Source: CAINVV01 sp964506325
GTDB taxonomy: Bacteria > Bacteroidota > Bacteroidia > Bacteroidales > Prolixibacteraceae
Direction of reading: 5' to 3'
DNA length: 46,939 bases
Assembly: GCA_964506325.1 (NCBI GenBank)
Contig: CAZDLO010000017.1
Location: 1-46,939, forward strand
A program made the translations under genes and the position numbers. This document shows positions 24,513 through 33,203 of the stretch, piece after piece (positions within the stretch are counted from its first letter, which is position 1; every line of letters begins with the position of its first letter). Below the pieces are notes generated by a model, which was not told the origin of the DNA, searched no databases, and saw only the letters and a list, made by a program, of their open reading frames with translations.

Positions 24513-25928
24513 TCAATCTGCCTTGTCGTGCAGGAATGAATTATTTTTCTTCAGGCGCAATCCGTCCTCAGGATTATTGGAGATGGAATAGCGAGACATC
24601 GATTTACCTGGTTCAGTAGTACCTCCGGGCTTTTGCTGCTGTTTCATCCTCCTTCGCTCAAATGCCGGGACTTTCGACAATTCGTTGATATAATCATCCG
24701 TCTGGCTGTAGAAATCAACATGCATCACCTTTTTCACAACGTCAGGGGCGCCGGAGAAGGGATCTATCATCCGTTTTGGATAAAGTCTCTGGATTACGTC
24801 CTCATGGGGATCGTCCATCCACTCATGCCCTGACTCAGATTCACCCGGGAAAAAATTTTCGCTTTTGTAGAATGGCCGGTTCATATCATTTGAATCATCC
24901 CCTATCGGCACCCTGATTTTTTCCTGTGCTTCGTCCAGCCTCAGCTCTGGAATGGAACTGGTTTTGAAACCTGTGGCAACAACTGTGACAGTCAGTGCAT
25001 CACCCAGGGATGGATCTACTGCAATTCCGTGAATAAGGTCAGCATGGTTGCCTGCCATTTCCTGTACATACTCATTGACCAGGTTAACCTCATCCATTGT
25101 AACCTCGTTGGTTTCGCCGGATGTAATATTTACCAGTATATTCCTGGCTCCCTTGATGTCATTGTTGTTGAGCAGAGGAGAATTGAGCGCACCTTCTGCT
25201 GCCTTCAGGGCACGGTTTTCGCCGCTGAAGGTGGAAGATCCCATGATGGCGACCCCTGAATTCTGCATTACGGTCCGTACATCCTCAAAATCCACATTGA
25301 TGAATCCGGTGCTGGTAATGATATCCGCAATGCCCCTGGCAGCTGTTGCCAGCACGTCGTCCGCCTTGGCAAATGCTTTGGAGATAGGGAAATCACCGTA
25401 AATCTCACGGATTCTTTCATTGTTGATAATCAGCAATGAATCGACATGTCCCTCCATCTGGCGGATCCCCTCGATAGCCTGCTGAATTCTCAGCTTACCT
25501 TCGTTCCTGAATGGAAGGGTAACAATTCCCACCGTCAGGATCTTGTTGGTCCGGGCCACCTCTGCAATTACGGGGGCTGCCCCGGTGCCGGTGCCTCCTC
25601 CCATACCCGCGGTGATGAAAACCATTTTGGTATTGTCTGAGAAGATTGACTCGATCTCCTCAATATTTTCGTTGGCCGAATCCCGGCCTATCATTGGCTT
25701 GTTCCCTGCCCCCCGGCCCTCTGTCAGCGAGGAGCCCAGCTGCACTTTTACCGGGACCGGGCTTTCCAGCAAATGCTGAAGATCCGTATTGCAGATGGCG
25801 AAATCGACATCCTTTATCCCTTGCCTGAACATATGGTTAACAGCATTGCTCCCACCACCGCCAACCCCTATCACCTTGATGATGTTCTCAGATGCTTTGG
25901 GCAGATCAAAGTCAATAAGTTCTTTCAT
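24513..25928 (-). CDS. ftsZ: Cell division protein FtsZ (canonical copy, FtsZ2)
   Basis: A 471-residue tubulin-like GTPase that forms the division ring. Motifs: GGGGSN (about 23-28), tubulin signature GGGTGTG (110-116), T7 catalytic loop N211-V-D-F-E-D216. A variable linker runs from about 325 to 455. The protein ends in a conserved-looking C-terminal peptide (LRLKKNNSFLHDKAD) like the one in Bacteroidota FtsZ proteins, which should bind FtsA and other partners. All GTPase residues are intact. It is preceded after 119 bp by a second complete ftsZ and followed by yqeY. A TAATTTTG box at 25971-25978 could give it a promoter of its own. Confidence 0.97.
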   Translation of the reverse strand: MKELIDFDLPKASENIIKVIGVGGGGSNAVNHMFRQGIKDVDFAICNTDLQHLLESPVPVKVQLGSSLTEGRGAGNKPMIGRDSANENIEEIESIFSDNTKMVFITAGMGGGTGTGAAPVIAEVARTNKILTVGIVTLPFRNEGKLRIQQAIEGIRQMEGHVDSLLIINNERIREIYGDFPISKAFAKADDVLATAARGIADIITSTGFINVDFEDVRTVMQNSGVAIMGSSTFSGENRALKAAEGALNSPLLNNNDIKGARNILVNITSGETNEVTMDEVNLVNEYVQEMAGNHADLIHGIAVDPSLGDALTVTVVATGFKTSSIPELRLDEAQEKIRVPIGDDSNDMNRPFYKSENFFPGESESGHEWMDDPHEDVIQRLYPKRMIDPFSGAPDVVKKVMHVDFYSQTDDYINELSKVPAFERRRMKQQQKPGGTTEPGKSMSRYSISNNPEDGLRLKKNNSFLHDKAD

Positions 25929-25970
25929 ACTATTTATTTATTTTTGGGCCACACCGAATGAATGTTACAG

Positions 25971-25978
25971 CAAAATTA
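25971..25978 (-). promoter_or_regulatory. Candidate internal promoter -7 element ahead of ftsZ2
   Basis: The minus strand reads TAATTTTG in the 119-bp gap between ftsZ1 and ftsZ2, one of the largest gaps within the dcw run. The predicted leader is about 36 bases. No strong -33 is seen. Confidence 0.4.
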
Positions 25979-26047
25979 ACGCATTCAACTGTTAATCAGT
26001 CCATTCTGTTAGTCCGTTATAATACTTTTATCTATTTTTCACCACTG

Positions 26048-27358
26048 TTAAACTTCAGTATCTTCATCCGTAAATAGTCCGCCGAACTGACTGTTGAACC
26101 ATTTGGAGATGGATTCGCGTTCCGGTTTCTTTACGGTTTTTTCTTGTTGCTGGCCCCCTGTCATTTCACCGGAGACCTTGTCTGGTTCCGAATGATCTTC
26201 AAAGGGTGCATCTTCAGCAAACGAAAAATCATCGCCTACTGTCAGATCAATGAATTCGGTCTCCTTCCTTATCGAAGCAGTCTCCATTTGTTCAGATATT
26301 TCAACCTCCCGGGGCGGAATGACGTTTTCAATATTGACTTTCTCTGTGGATGGGGCAGGTGTCCTTACCGGGTTGGTGTCGTGCTCGAATCCCGTTGCAA
26401 TGATCGTTACGCTGATGCTGTTGCCCAAAGAGGGATCGTAACCATTGCCCCAGATGATATTGGCATTATCGCCTGCCGCCTGTTGCAGATAATCTATGAT
26501 CTCTCCGATCTCACCCATCCGTATTTCATCCTCACCGGAAATGATGTTGAGAAGAATGTTGCTGGTACCGTATATGTTGTTGCTGTCAAGCAATGGTGAA
26601 TGCAGTGCATCCTCGACTGCAAGGTAGGCGCGGTCGGGGCCTTCAGCGAAGCCGGTCCCCATGATAAAGACCCCGCTGTCCCTCATTACCGTATTTACAT
26701 CCGCAAAGTCAATATTGATATTGCCATGCAGGGTAATGATCTCCGCACATCCCTTGACCGCTGTGCATACTATGTCATCTGCCTTGGCAAAAGCCTCCCG
26801 TGCAGGAAGTTCACCATACACCTTGTGCAAATTTTCGTTGCTGATCACCAGCATGCAATCCACGAACCGGTCAAGCTTCAGAATACCCTCCGTAGCCTGG
26901 TCGTAGCGCAGTTTCCCCTCTTTTTTCGAAGGCATTGTCACAACGGCAATGGTAAGGATATCCATATCCCTGGCCAGTTGAGCGATGATTGGTGCTGCTC
27001 CTGTGCCGGTGCCGCCACCCATTCCGGCAGTAATAAAGACCATCTTCGTACCTGACTCGAGAATTTGCCTTACTTCTCCAAGGTTTTCGATGGCTGCCTG
27101 CTCACCTTTCCTGGGTGCGTTTCCGGCTCCCCTCCCTTCTGTCAGCGTGACACCCAGCTGGATCTTCACCGGCACAGGGCTGTTGGCAAGTGCCTGGGCA
27201 TCCGTATTGCAAATTACAAAATCAACACCGGATATCCCGTTGTGATACATGTGATTGACTGCGTTGCTACCACCTCCGCCGACTCCTATCACCTTGATGA
27301 TGGAGTTGTTGTGGTTCTGAAACCCGAACGATAACAGGTCGTCAATATTATTTTCCAT
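26048..27358 (-). CDS. ftsZ: Second FtsZ paralogue (FtsZ1) with amphipathic C-terminus
   Basis: A 436-residue FtsZ, starting at the ATG at 27358 (an upstream in-frame start at 27412 would overlap ftsA). Core motifs are intact: GGGGSN (about 27-32), GGGTGTG (114-120) and catalytic loop N215-I-D-F-A-D220, so it should bind and hydrolyse GTP. The linker (about 325-412) is acidic. Unlike FtsZ2 it lacks the SFLHD-type C-terminal peptide. It ends in SISKWFNSQFGGLF (416-429) plus an acidic tail DEDTEV. I417, W420, F421, F425, L428 and F429 fall on one helical face. The tail resembles the end of the neighbouring FtsA (GLFEDTE). I infer direct membrane binding. Confidence 0.93.
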   Translation of the reverse strand: MENNIDDLLSFGFQNHNNSIIKVIGVGGGGSNAVNHMYHNGISGVDFVICNTDAQALANSPVPVKIQLGVTLTEGRGAGNAPRKGEQAAIENLGEVRQILESGTKMVFITAGMGGGTGTGAAPIIAQLARDMDILTIAVVTMPSKKEGKLRYDQATEGILKLDRFVDCMLVISNENLHKVYGELPAREAFAKADDIVCTAVKGCAEIITLHGNINIDFADVNTVMRDSGVFIMGTGFAEGPDRAYLAVEDALHSPLLDSNNIYGTSNILLNIISGEDEIRMGEIGEIIDYLQQAAGDNANIIWGNGYDPSLGNSISVTIIATGFEHDTNPVRTPAPSTEKVNIENVIPPREVEISEQMETASIRKETEFIDLTVGDDFSFAEDAPFEDHSEPDKVSGEMTGGQQQEKTVKKPERESISKWFNSQFGGLFTDEDTEV

Positions 27359-27377
27359 AAGAGTTATCTTAATCCAA

Positions 27378-28694
27378 CTATTTTCCTTCAGTATCTTCAA
27401 AGAGGCCGTCAAAACCCTCCTTTACCTTATCTACCAGGTTAAAAAGCCCGTGTGATTTCCGCTTTGCCGGGGCTGCCGCTGCTTTTGGCACCTCCTCCTG
27501 AACAGCCGATTCAACCATTCCGGCAGGATATTTCAGATTCCTTGAATTGATGAGACCATGAACAAGGACACCCAGCAGATTCGCAGAGCCCGGTGTTGAC
27601 AGCTGATCATTGAAAAGTTGTTCCTTCATGGCGATAATCGGTTTGCCAAACCTTACATCCAGTCCGGTGGTGTAGCTCACCAGCTTGTCGATGCCGGCAA
27701 GGTTGGCTCCATTACCTGTCAGTACTATCCCGGCACCGAGCTTGTCGAGGTAACCGGATGATTCAAGCTGGTGATTAACCCATTCCATGATCTCTTCCAC
27801 CCTTGCCTGGATGATGCCTGCAAGGCTTCTGAAGGAGATCTCCTTCCCCGGCCATCCTTCCACCTCGGGAATCTGGGCAACCTTGTTATCGGGGGCCATC
27901 TCTGACATCGCAAACCCACAATTCACCTTCACCATTTCAGCATGGCGGGGGATGATGTTGCAACCTTCCTTTATATCATTTGAAATGACATTCCCACCAA
28001 AGGGCAATTCGAGAGCCAGTCGCAATTTATTTTCGTAATAGAGTGAAAGTCCGGTAGTTCCGGCACCCAGGTCAAGCAATACCACACCGGCTTCCTTTTC
28101 ATCCTGGGAAAGACAGGCTGTTCCCTGGACGAATGGGTTGACATACACACCCGCCAATTCAAATCCGGCCTTTTCTATCGCGCGCGATAGATTTTTTTCG
28201 TAATTTTCAGATGCCATGACGATAGTAAAGACAGCATCAATCCTGCGACCTGCAATTCCGGTAGGCTTGTTGATTTCACGCTCCCCATCGACAATGTATT
28301 CGGTTGGAACCAGGTGATAGACTTTCTCCCCGGCCTCTCCTGAATGTCGCCTGGCTTCATCAGCCAGTGCCTTGACGATGACCGGTGTCACTTCATTACC
28401 CTCAGTCATCCGGTAGCATGAATATGTTCGGTTCCCAATTTTCTGTCCTGAGATTCCCGCATACACCTTTCTGACCTTTAATTTGGTCGAACGTTCAAGT
28501 ATCGAAACTGCCTTGCGAATGGATTCTGCCGCCTCCTCAATATTTACAACGACCCCGTTTCGTACCCCCTGTGTGGGGACTTCACCGAAGGCCAATACAT
28601 CCAGTTTATTTTCCGGGGTAAATCGCCCCAGGATAGCTCTGGTCCTGTGTGTGCCGATATCAATAGCGGCTGCTAACTCTCTTGTCTGGCTCAT
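27378..28694 (-). CDS. ftsA: Cell division protein FtsA
   Basis: A 438-residue actin-like ATPase that tethers FtsZ to the inner membrane and recruits late division proteins. Phosphate-binding motifs: AAIDIGTHRTRAILG near residues 10-24 and VLLDLGAGTTGLSLY (about 205-219). The SHS2/1C region and the adenosine motif (GAGIVLTGNGANLAG) are present. The C-terminal segment after a Lys/Ala/Pro-rich linker (about 414-438, HGLFNLVDKVKEGFDGLFED) is an amphipathic membrane-targeting helix. It lies 2 bp downstream of ftsQ and 19 bp upstream of ftsZ1. Confidence 0.97.
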   Translation of the reverse strand: MSQTRELAAAIDIGTHRTRAILGRFTPENKLDVLAFGEVPTQGVRNGVVVNIEEAAESIRKAVSILERSTKLKVRKVYAGISGQKIGNRTYSCYRMTEGNEVTPVIVKALADEARRHSGEAGEKVYHLVPTEYIVDGEREINKPTGIAGRRIDAVFTIVMASENYEKNLSRAIEKAGFELAGVYVNPFVQGTACLSQDEKEAGVVLLDLGAGTTGLSLYYENKLRLALELPFGGNVISNDIKEGCNIIPRHAEMVKVNCGFAMSEMAPDNKVAQIPEVEGWPGKEISFRSLAGIIQARVEEIMEWVNHQLESSGYLDKLGAGIVLTGNGANLAGIDKLVSYTTGLDVRFGKPIIAMKEQLFNDQLSTPGSANLLGVLVHGLINSRNLKYPAGMVESAVQEEVPKAAAAPAKRKSHGLFNLVDKVKEGFDGLFEDTEGK

Positions 28695-28696
28695 CT

Positions 28697-29458
28697 CTAT
28701 CGTTTTTTTAAACAGATTACCTGATTTTTATACGCAAGGTTGATAGACTTGTATACTGTCCATCCACCGTTTTTAAAACCTTCCTTGTAAAGCGCTTTCA
28801 AATTTCTGAACTTATCCTGATAATCATCAGGCGAACCAAAGTTAATCAGTTGGTCGCCAATCCGTGGTACCATTGTCAGATTTCCTCTACTCCCCACATG
28901 GATCTGGTCGATCTGTGCGCTAAGGAACGGATCTTCCTGTATGTAGGTTATCAAAGGAAGCAACTTTTTGCGTGCAAATTCATAGGCTATCACACCCGAC
29001 ACTATCAGCACGCGGGGGGTATAACCGGGCGTCCAGTCGATACTTTTCCCAAACCGGTCCATGTAGTAATCACGCCCTGGCAGATCTACCCTGAACTCAG
29101 GATCACGCTGGCTGATCCTGACCACCAGCGATCCTTCCCCGGGCTTGCCACTTCCGACTATGGAGGTAAAGACTTTGACATCTTCAACGGCCTTTATTTT
29201 TCTCAACCCGTCTTCTATTTGCCTCAAATCTATTCTGTCGAGGTTTTGACGCAATATATGACGGTTATGGCTCAGCACCCATTCTCTTATCTGCCTGCTT
29301 CTTAAAAATTGATTGTCAGTCGAATCAGTTATTTCGACCCTTACATCAGTGCACACAATTTTCTTGCGCTCCCGGATGGTAAATCCCAGGGAACCTGAGA
29401 CCACCAGGGCCACAAGGCACCAGATCAATATTTTACCAATTCTTCTAAACATGCTCAT
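28697..29458 (-). CDS. ftsQ: Cell division protein FtsQ
   Basis: A 253-residue bitopic division protein with a short cytoplasmic N-terminus, one membrane helix (about 9-26) and a periplasmic POTRA-like region (about 35-110, ITDSTDNQFLRSRQIREWVL to VEDVKVFTS), followed by a beta domain. Sequence similarity to proteobacterial FtsQ is low, as usual in Bacteroidota; position between murC and ftsA and topology support the call. Two ATGs (29458 and 29452) are possible starts; both overlap the end of murC. Confidence 0.9.
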   Translation of the reverse strand: MSMFRRIGKILIWCLVALVVSGSLGFTIRERKKIVCTDVRVEITDSTDNQFLRSRQIREWVLSHNRHILRQNLDRIDLRQIEDGLRKIKAVEDVKVFTSIVGSGKPGEGSLVVRISQRDPEFRVDLPGRDYYMDRFGKSIDWTPGYTPRVLIVSGVIAYEFARKKLLPLITYIQEDPFLSAQIDQIHVGSRGNLTMVPRIGDQLINFGSPDDYQDKFRNLKALYKEGFKNGGWTVYKSINLAYKNQVICLKKR

Positions 29459-30833
29459 TCTCCTTCAAATAACTGACAAGCGGCTGGACAAGGCGATCGA
29501 TGTCGCCCGCTCCCAATGTCAGTAAAATATCCAGTTGATAATCATCCAGGACTGCCGGGAAATCTTTGGCTGAACATCTTCTCCTGGATTCCAGTTGCAT
29601 CAGGTCAAGGATCATTCCTGCATCCACGCCCGGGATAGGCTCTTCACGTGCCGGATAGATTTCCATCACCAGGGCTTCGTCAAGCAGGTCAAGGCTTTCG
29701 GCAAAACCTTGCGCAAAATCCCGGGTGCGGGTGAAAAGATGGGGCTGAAAGATCCCTGTGATTTTCCTTCCCGGATAGAGATGCCGGACAGACCTGATGG
29801 TGGCCTCCAACTCCCTGGGATGATGCCCGTAATCATCAATATAGATGGTTTTTTTTCCTTTGTAACGGATGTCAAATCGCCTTTCAACACCTTTGTATTC
29901 AGGTACGGAAGCCAGGATCTCCGACGCACTGACTCCGTTCAGCAGTGCCAGCGATATGGCTGCCGTCATATTTTCGACATTCATAAGTCCTGGATAATTC
30001 AGCCTGATTCCTTTGATTTCACCCAATGGAGAAACAAGGTCAAAATGGTAGGCGCCGTCGATTACTTCTATGTTTATAGCCTGGAAATCAGCAGTTTCCG
30101 AAGCTGAATAGGTGTAAAAATGAATCTCCCTGTTCCAGTTATGGTCTATGGCCACTCCTTTTCTGTACAGCAGTGTTCCGCCTTTGTTGACCTGCGAAAC
30201 AAAAATGGCAAAGGCTTCCACAAGTTGTCCTGCGGTGCCATAAATATCCAGGTGATCCGGATCCATCCAGGTTATTACAGCCATCTCAGGAAAAAGCCTG
30301 AGAAATGACCTGTCGAACTCATCTGCCTCAGCCACCATCAGGTTGCTGTCATTGGCAGGCAGGAGCATGTTGGTGCCGTAGTTACGTGATACTCCGCCCA
30401 TAAAGGCGAAACAGTCTACCGAAGACTCCCGGAGCAGGTAAGCGGTCATGGTTGTTACAGAGGTCTTGCCATGTGTGCCTGCCACAGCGATGCACTTTTT
30501 CCCCTGGCTCAGGTATCCCAGTACCTGGGAACGCTTGACGATGTTAAACTTATTTTCGCGCAGCCAGGCCATTTCACCAAAACTCTCCGGCACTGCCGGT
30601 GTATAGATGACCAAGGTCACCTCCCTGTCTGTCAATAAGGGCATAAGCTGCTGGTCCTCACTAAAATGAACCGGAATACCCTCTGCTATCAATTCGTCGG
30701 TCAGCGGAGACGGGGTTTTGTCGTACCCTGATACAATATGCCCGGCAAACCTGAAATACCGTGCAAGGGCACTCATCCCGATCCCGCCAATCCCAAGCAG
30801 GTAAATCCTGTTTATGTTATCCAGTTCAGCCAT
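29445..30833 (-). CDS. murC: UDP-N-acetylmuramate--L-alanine ligase
   Basis: Adds L-Ala to UDP-MurNAc, the first cytoplasmic stem-peptide step. The 462-residue protein (ATG at 30833) has the N-terminal Rossmann motif GIGGIGMSALARY, ATP loop GTHGKTSVTTM (about 115-125) and the C-terminal YGHHPREL motif. The ATG at 30833 overlaps murG by 8 bp; an earlier ATG at 30842 is possible. The length is normal for the family. Confidence 0.97.
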   Translation of the reverse strand: MAELDNINRIYLLGIGGIGMSALARYFRFAGHIVSGYDKTPSPLTDELIAEGIPVHFSEDQQLMPLLTDREVTLVIYTPAVPESFGEMAWLRENKFNIVKRSQVLGYLSQGKKCIAVAGTHGKTSVTTMTAYLLRESSVDCFAFMGGVSRNYGTNMLLPANDSNLMVAEADEFDRSFLRLFPEMAVITWMDPDHLDIYGTAGQLVEAFAIFVSQVNKGGTLLYRKGVAIDHNWNREIHFYTYSASETADFQAINIEVIDGAYHFDLVSPLGEIKGIRLNYPGLMNVENMTAAISLALLNGVSASEILASVPEYKGVERRFDIRYKGKKTIYIDDYGHHPRELEATIRSVRHLYPGRKITGIFQPHLFTRTRDFAQGFAESLDLLDEALVMEIYPAREEPIPGVDAGMILDLMQLESRRRCSAKDFPAVLDDYQLDILLTLGAGDIDRLVQPLVSYLKENEHV

Positions 30834-31938
30834 TATTCCCATTTAACAATGAAACTATTACCTCTACAATATCTTTGGTCGCCGAAGGCGTAGCCATTTT
30901 TCGAATATTTTCAGCGTATCCGGCAAGCCGGTCTTTGTCTGCAACGAGAGCCAGCGCTTCTTCAACAAGTCTCTCATTCACCTCAGAATCCCTTATCAGC
31001 ATCGCTGCACCAATAGCTGCCAGCGCCCTTGCGTTGGCGGTCTGGTGATCTTCCGACACATTGGGCGATGGTACAAGGATTGCAGGCTTGCCAACCACAC
31101 ACAATTCACTGATGGTGCCTGCTCCGGCCCTCGAAATCACCAGGTCGGCACACGCGAAAGCAAGGTCCATCCGGTGAATAAACTCAAGCAGATGGACATT
31201 CCCGGCAGGGTTCCTGTCCAGTTCTTCCTTCAAGTCGCTGTAATATATTTTACCCGTCTGCCAGAGCAACTGGACCCCAGACTGTCGTATCAGTTCCAAC
31301 TTCGTACGGATGCCGTTGTTCAGCGACCGTGCCCCCAGGCTTCCGCCCACTAAAAGCACCACAGGTTTTTCAGTATCCAGGCCGAAAAATCTCAACGCCT
31401 CCTCCCGTTTCCCGGCAAGGTTTTCCAGTCCGTTCCTGACAGGATTTCCGGTAAAAACTATTTTCCCGGCCGGGAAAAACCGTTCCATGTTCTGATAGGC
31501 CACACAAATTTTTTCCGCCTTTTTACCCAGCAACCTGTTTGTTATACCGGCATAGGAGTTCTGCTCCTGTAAGATGGTCGGAATACCCATCCGGGCAGCC
31601 ATTTTCAAGACCGGTCCGCTGGCATATCCACCGACACCAATCACACAGTCCGGTTTGAATTTCCGCACAATACTCCTTGCTTTCAGCAATGATGAGATCA
31701 GTTTTGGTACGAACAGTATATTCCTCCAGATTTCACCCCTGTGAAAACCCGCAACCGGCAGTCCGACAATGGGGAACCCGGCTGCCGGGACTTTCTCCAT
31801 TTCCATCTTTCCAAGCGCGCCGACAAAGAGTATCTCTGCATCAGGAAAGCGTTGTTTCAAACCTTCGGCAATAGAAAGTGCAGGGAAAATGTGCCCCCCT
31901 GTACCTCCTCCGCTAACGATAAACCGATGGTTGTCCAT
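30826..31938 (-). CDS. murG: UDP-GlcNAc:undecaprenyl-PP-MurNAc-pentapeptide GlcNAc transferase
   Basis: Converts lipid I to lipid II on the inner face of the membrane. The 370-residue GT-B enzyme has the N-terminal G-loop SGGGTGGHIFPAL, the PILQEQNSYAGITN region, GGSLGARSLN and the nucleotide-sugar pocket SRAGAGTISEL. I chose the ATG at 31938 (MDNHRFIVSGGG), 4 bp after the ftsW stop; an in-frame TTG at 31953 would add five residues and overlap ftsW. Confidence 0.97.
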   Translation of the reverse strand: MDNHRFIVSGGGTGGHIFPALSIAEGLKQRFPDAEILFVGALGKMEMEKVPAAGFPIVGLPVAGFHRGEIWRNILFVPKLISSLLKARSIVRKFKPDCVIGVGGYASGPVLKMAARMGIPTILQEQNSYAGITNRLLGKKAEKICVAYQNMERFFPAGKIVFTGNPVRNGLENLAGKREEALRFFGLDTEKPVVLLVGGSLGARSLNNGIRTKLELIRQSGVQLLWQTGKIYYSDLKEELDRNPAGNVHLLEFIHRMDLAFACADLVISRAGAGTISELCVVGKPAILVPSPNVSEDHQTANARALAAIGAAMLIRDSEVNERLVEEALALVADKDRLAGYAENIRKMATPSATKDIVEVIVSLLNGNNG

Positions 31939-31942
31939 GTAT

Positions 31943-33163
31943 CTATTTTTCAATATTCAGTACTATTTCATCCTCGTCATAATCATCCTCTTCAACCTCC
32001 GACGGAGCATCCTGCCTGAGTAATTCAGCCTGGTTTTCCGCGCTTACACTCAGCAAAAACCCAAATACAATGGCGGTGAAGATCTGCGAGGTCCCACCCC
32101 AGCTGATCCACGGGAGCGGCTGACCTGTAACTGGAATCGCACCCGATGAGACCCCCATGTTTACCAGGGCCTGCAACAGGATCATGGTTACCGCCCCGGT
32201 TGCCAGGTAAAGCGGGAAGGATCTTTTGCAGGCCTTTATGATCATCAGCCCCCTTGTAAGAAGAATAAGGTAAAGGATCACGATGACAACAGCGCCAAAG
32301 AGTCCATACTCCTCAACAATGATGGCAAAAACGAAGTCATTGTAGGCAGCACTCATCCTGTTGCTGATATCTCCCTTCCCGGCGCCGACCCCAAAAAATC
32401 CTCCGTTGTAGATGGCTATTTTGGCAAACTCATCCTGTGTGATACCGTCCTCCCGCTTTGGATCGGTACCTGTAACATACCGGTCTATCCTGTTGAACAC
32501 AGTTTCAACCCTGGTACCTTTGTATACCATATCCGGCAGCGAATGGCGAACCAGGAACAAAGAGACTGCAACTATCAAAGCAACCACCAAAGTGCCAAGG
32601 AGATACCGAAGGGGAATCTGCGCCACAAACATCATGATGAATGCTGTCGAGCAAATCAGCACCGCCGACGAGAAATTTACCTTGAGAAGCAGCAAAGACA
32701 GCAATACCATTCCTCCCAGGATCTTCAGGAAGGAGGTCCTTTTGGATTCATCGCTTTCTCCCATTTTTGACAATATCCTGGCCACCCACATCATAATCGC
32801 CACTTTTGCCAGCTCGGCAGGCTGGAAGCTGAAGAACCCGAGTGGAATGGTTCGCCCGGACCCCCGTCCGATCAGGATACCGACCACGATAAACACCATG
32901 GCTGCCAGCAATGCAACATTGGCGAACTTGTTGTAGACCCTAATACTTAGATTCTTTAGCATCAGAAGGATAACCATGAATCCAAGCAGCTGCACAATGA
33001 CCTGTCTTAATATGTAAAACGTCGTATTTCCGTTAGAGCGCCTGAAGGCCAGGGCTCCAGTCGAACTATAAACAATCAGGATAGAAATGAATGATAATAC
33101 GAAGATTACCATCCATATCTTTCTGTCTCCCTTTAATCTGTTTATGTATTCGCTGAACTTCAT
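31943..33163 (-). CDS. ftsW: SEDS glycosyltransferase FtsW
   Basis: A 406-residue polytopic membrane protein of the SEDS family, about ten hydrophobic helices, that polymerises lipid II at the septum with FtsI. Family features: FFSFQPAELAKVAIMMWVA, the large periplasmic loop carrying ...GITQDEFAKIAIYNGGFFGVG, and the late PVTGQPLPWISWGGTSQ motif. A short acidic tail (EVEEDDYDEDEI) follows the last helix. The 40-bp gap to murD is larger than most in this run. Confidence 0.96.
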   Translation of the reverse strand: MKFSEYINRLKGDRKIWMVIFVLSFISILIVYSSTGALAFRRSNGNTTFYILRQVIVQLLGFMVILLMLKNLSIRVYNKFANVALLAAMVFIVVGILIGRGSGRTIPLGFFSFQPAELAKVAIMMWVARILSKMGESDESKRTSFLKILGGMVLLSLLLLKVNFSSAVLICSTAFIMMFVAQIPLRYLLGTLVVALIVAVSLFLVRHSLPDMVYKGTRVETVFNRIDRYVTGTDPKREDGITQDEFAKIAIYNGGFFGVGAGKGDISNRMSAAYNDFVFAIIVEEYGLFGAVVIVILYLILLTRGLMIIKACKRSFPLYLATGAVTMILLQALVNMGVSSGAIPVTGQPLPWISWGGTSQIFTAIVFGFLLSVSAENQAELLRQDAPSEVEEDDYDEDEIVLNIEK

Positions 33164-33203
33164 AAATATCAGGCTATTGAATCATTCTCGTACTAATTCT
33201 CAA

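Noticed and set aside
27359..27412. Upstream start for ftsZ1
   Set aside because: It would overlap the end of ftsA and add a non-FtsZ leader; MENNIDDLLSFGF at 27358 fits Bacteroidota FtsZ N-termini.
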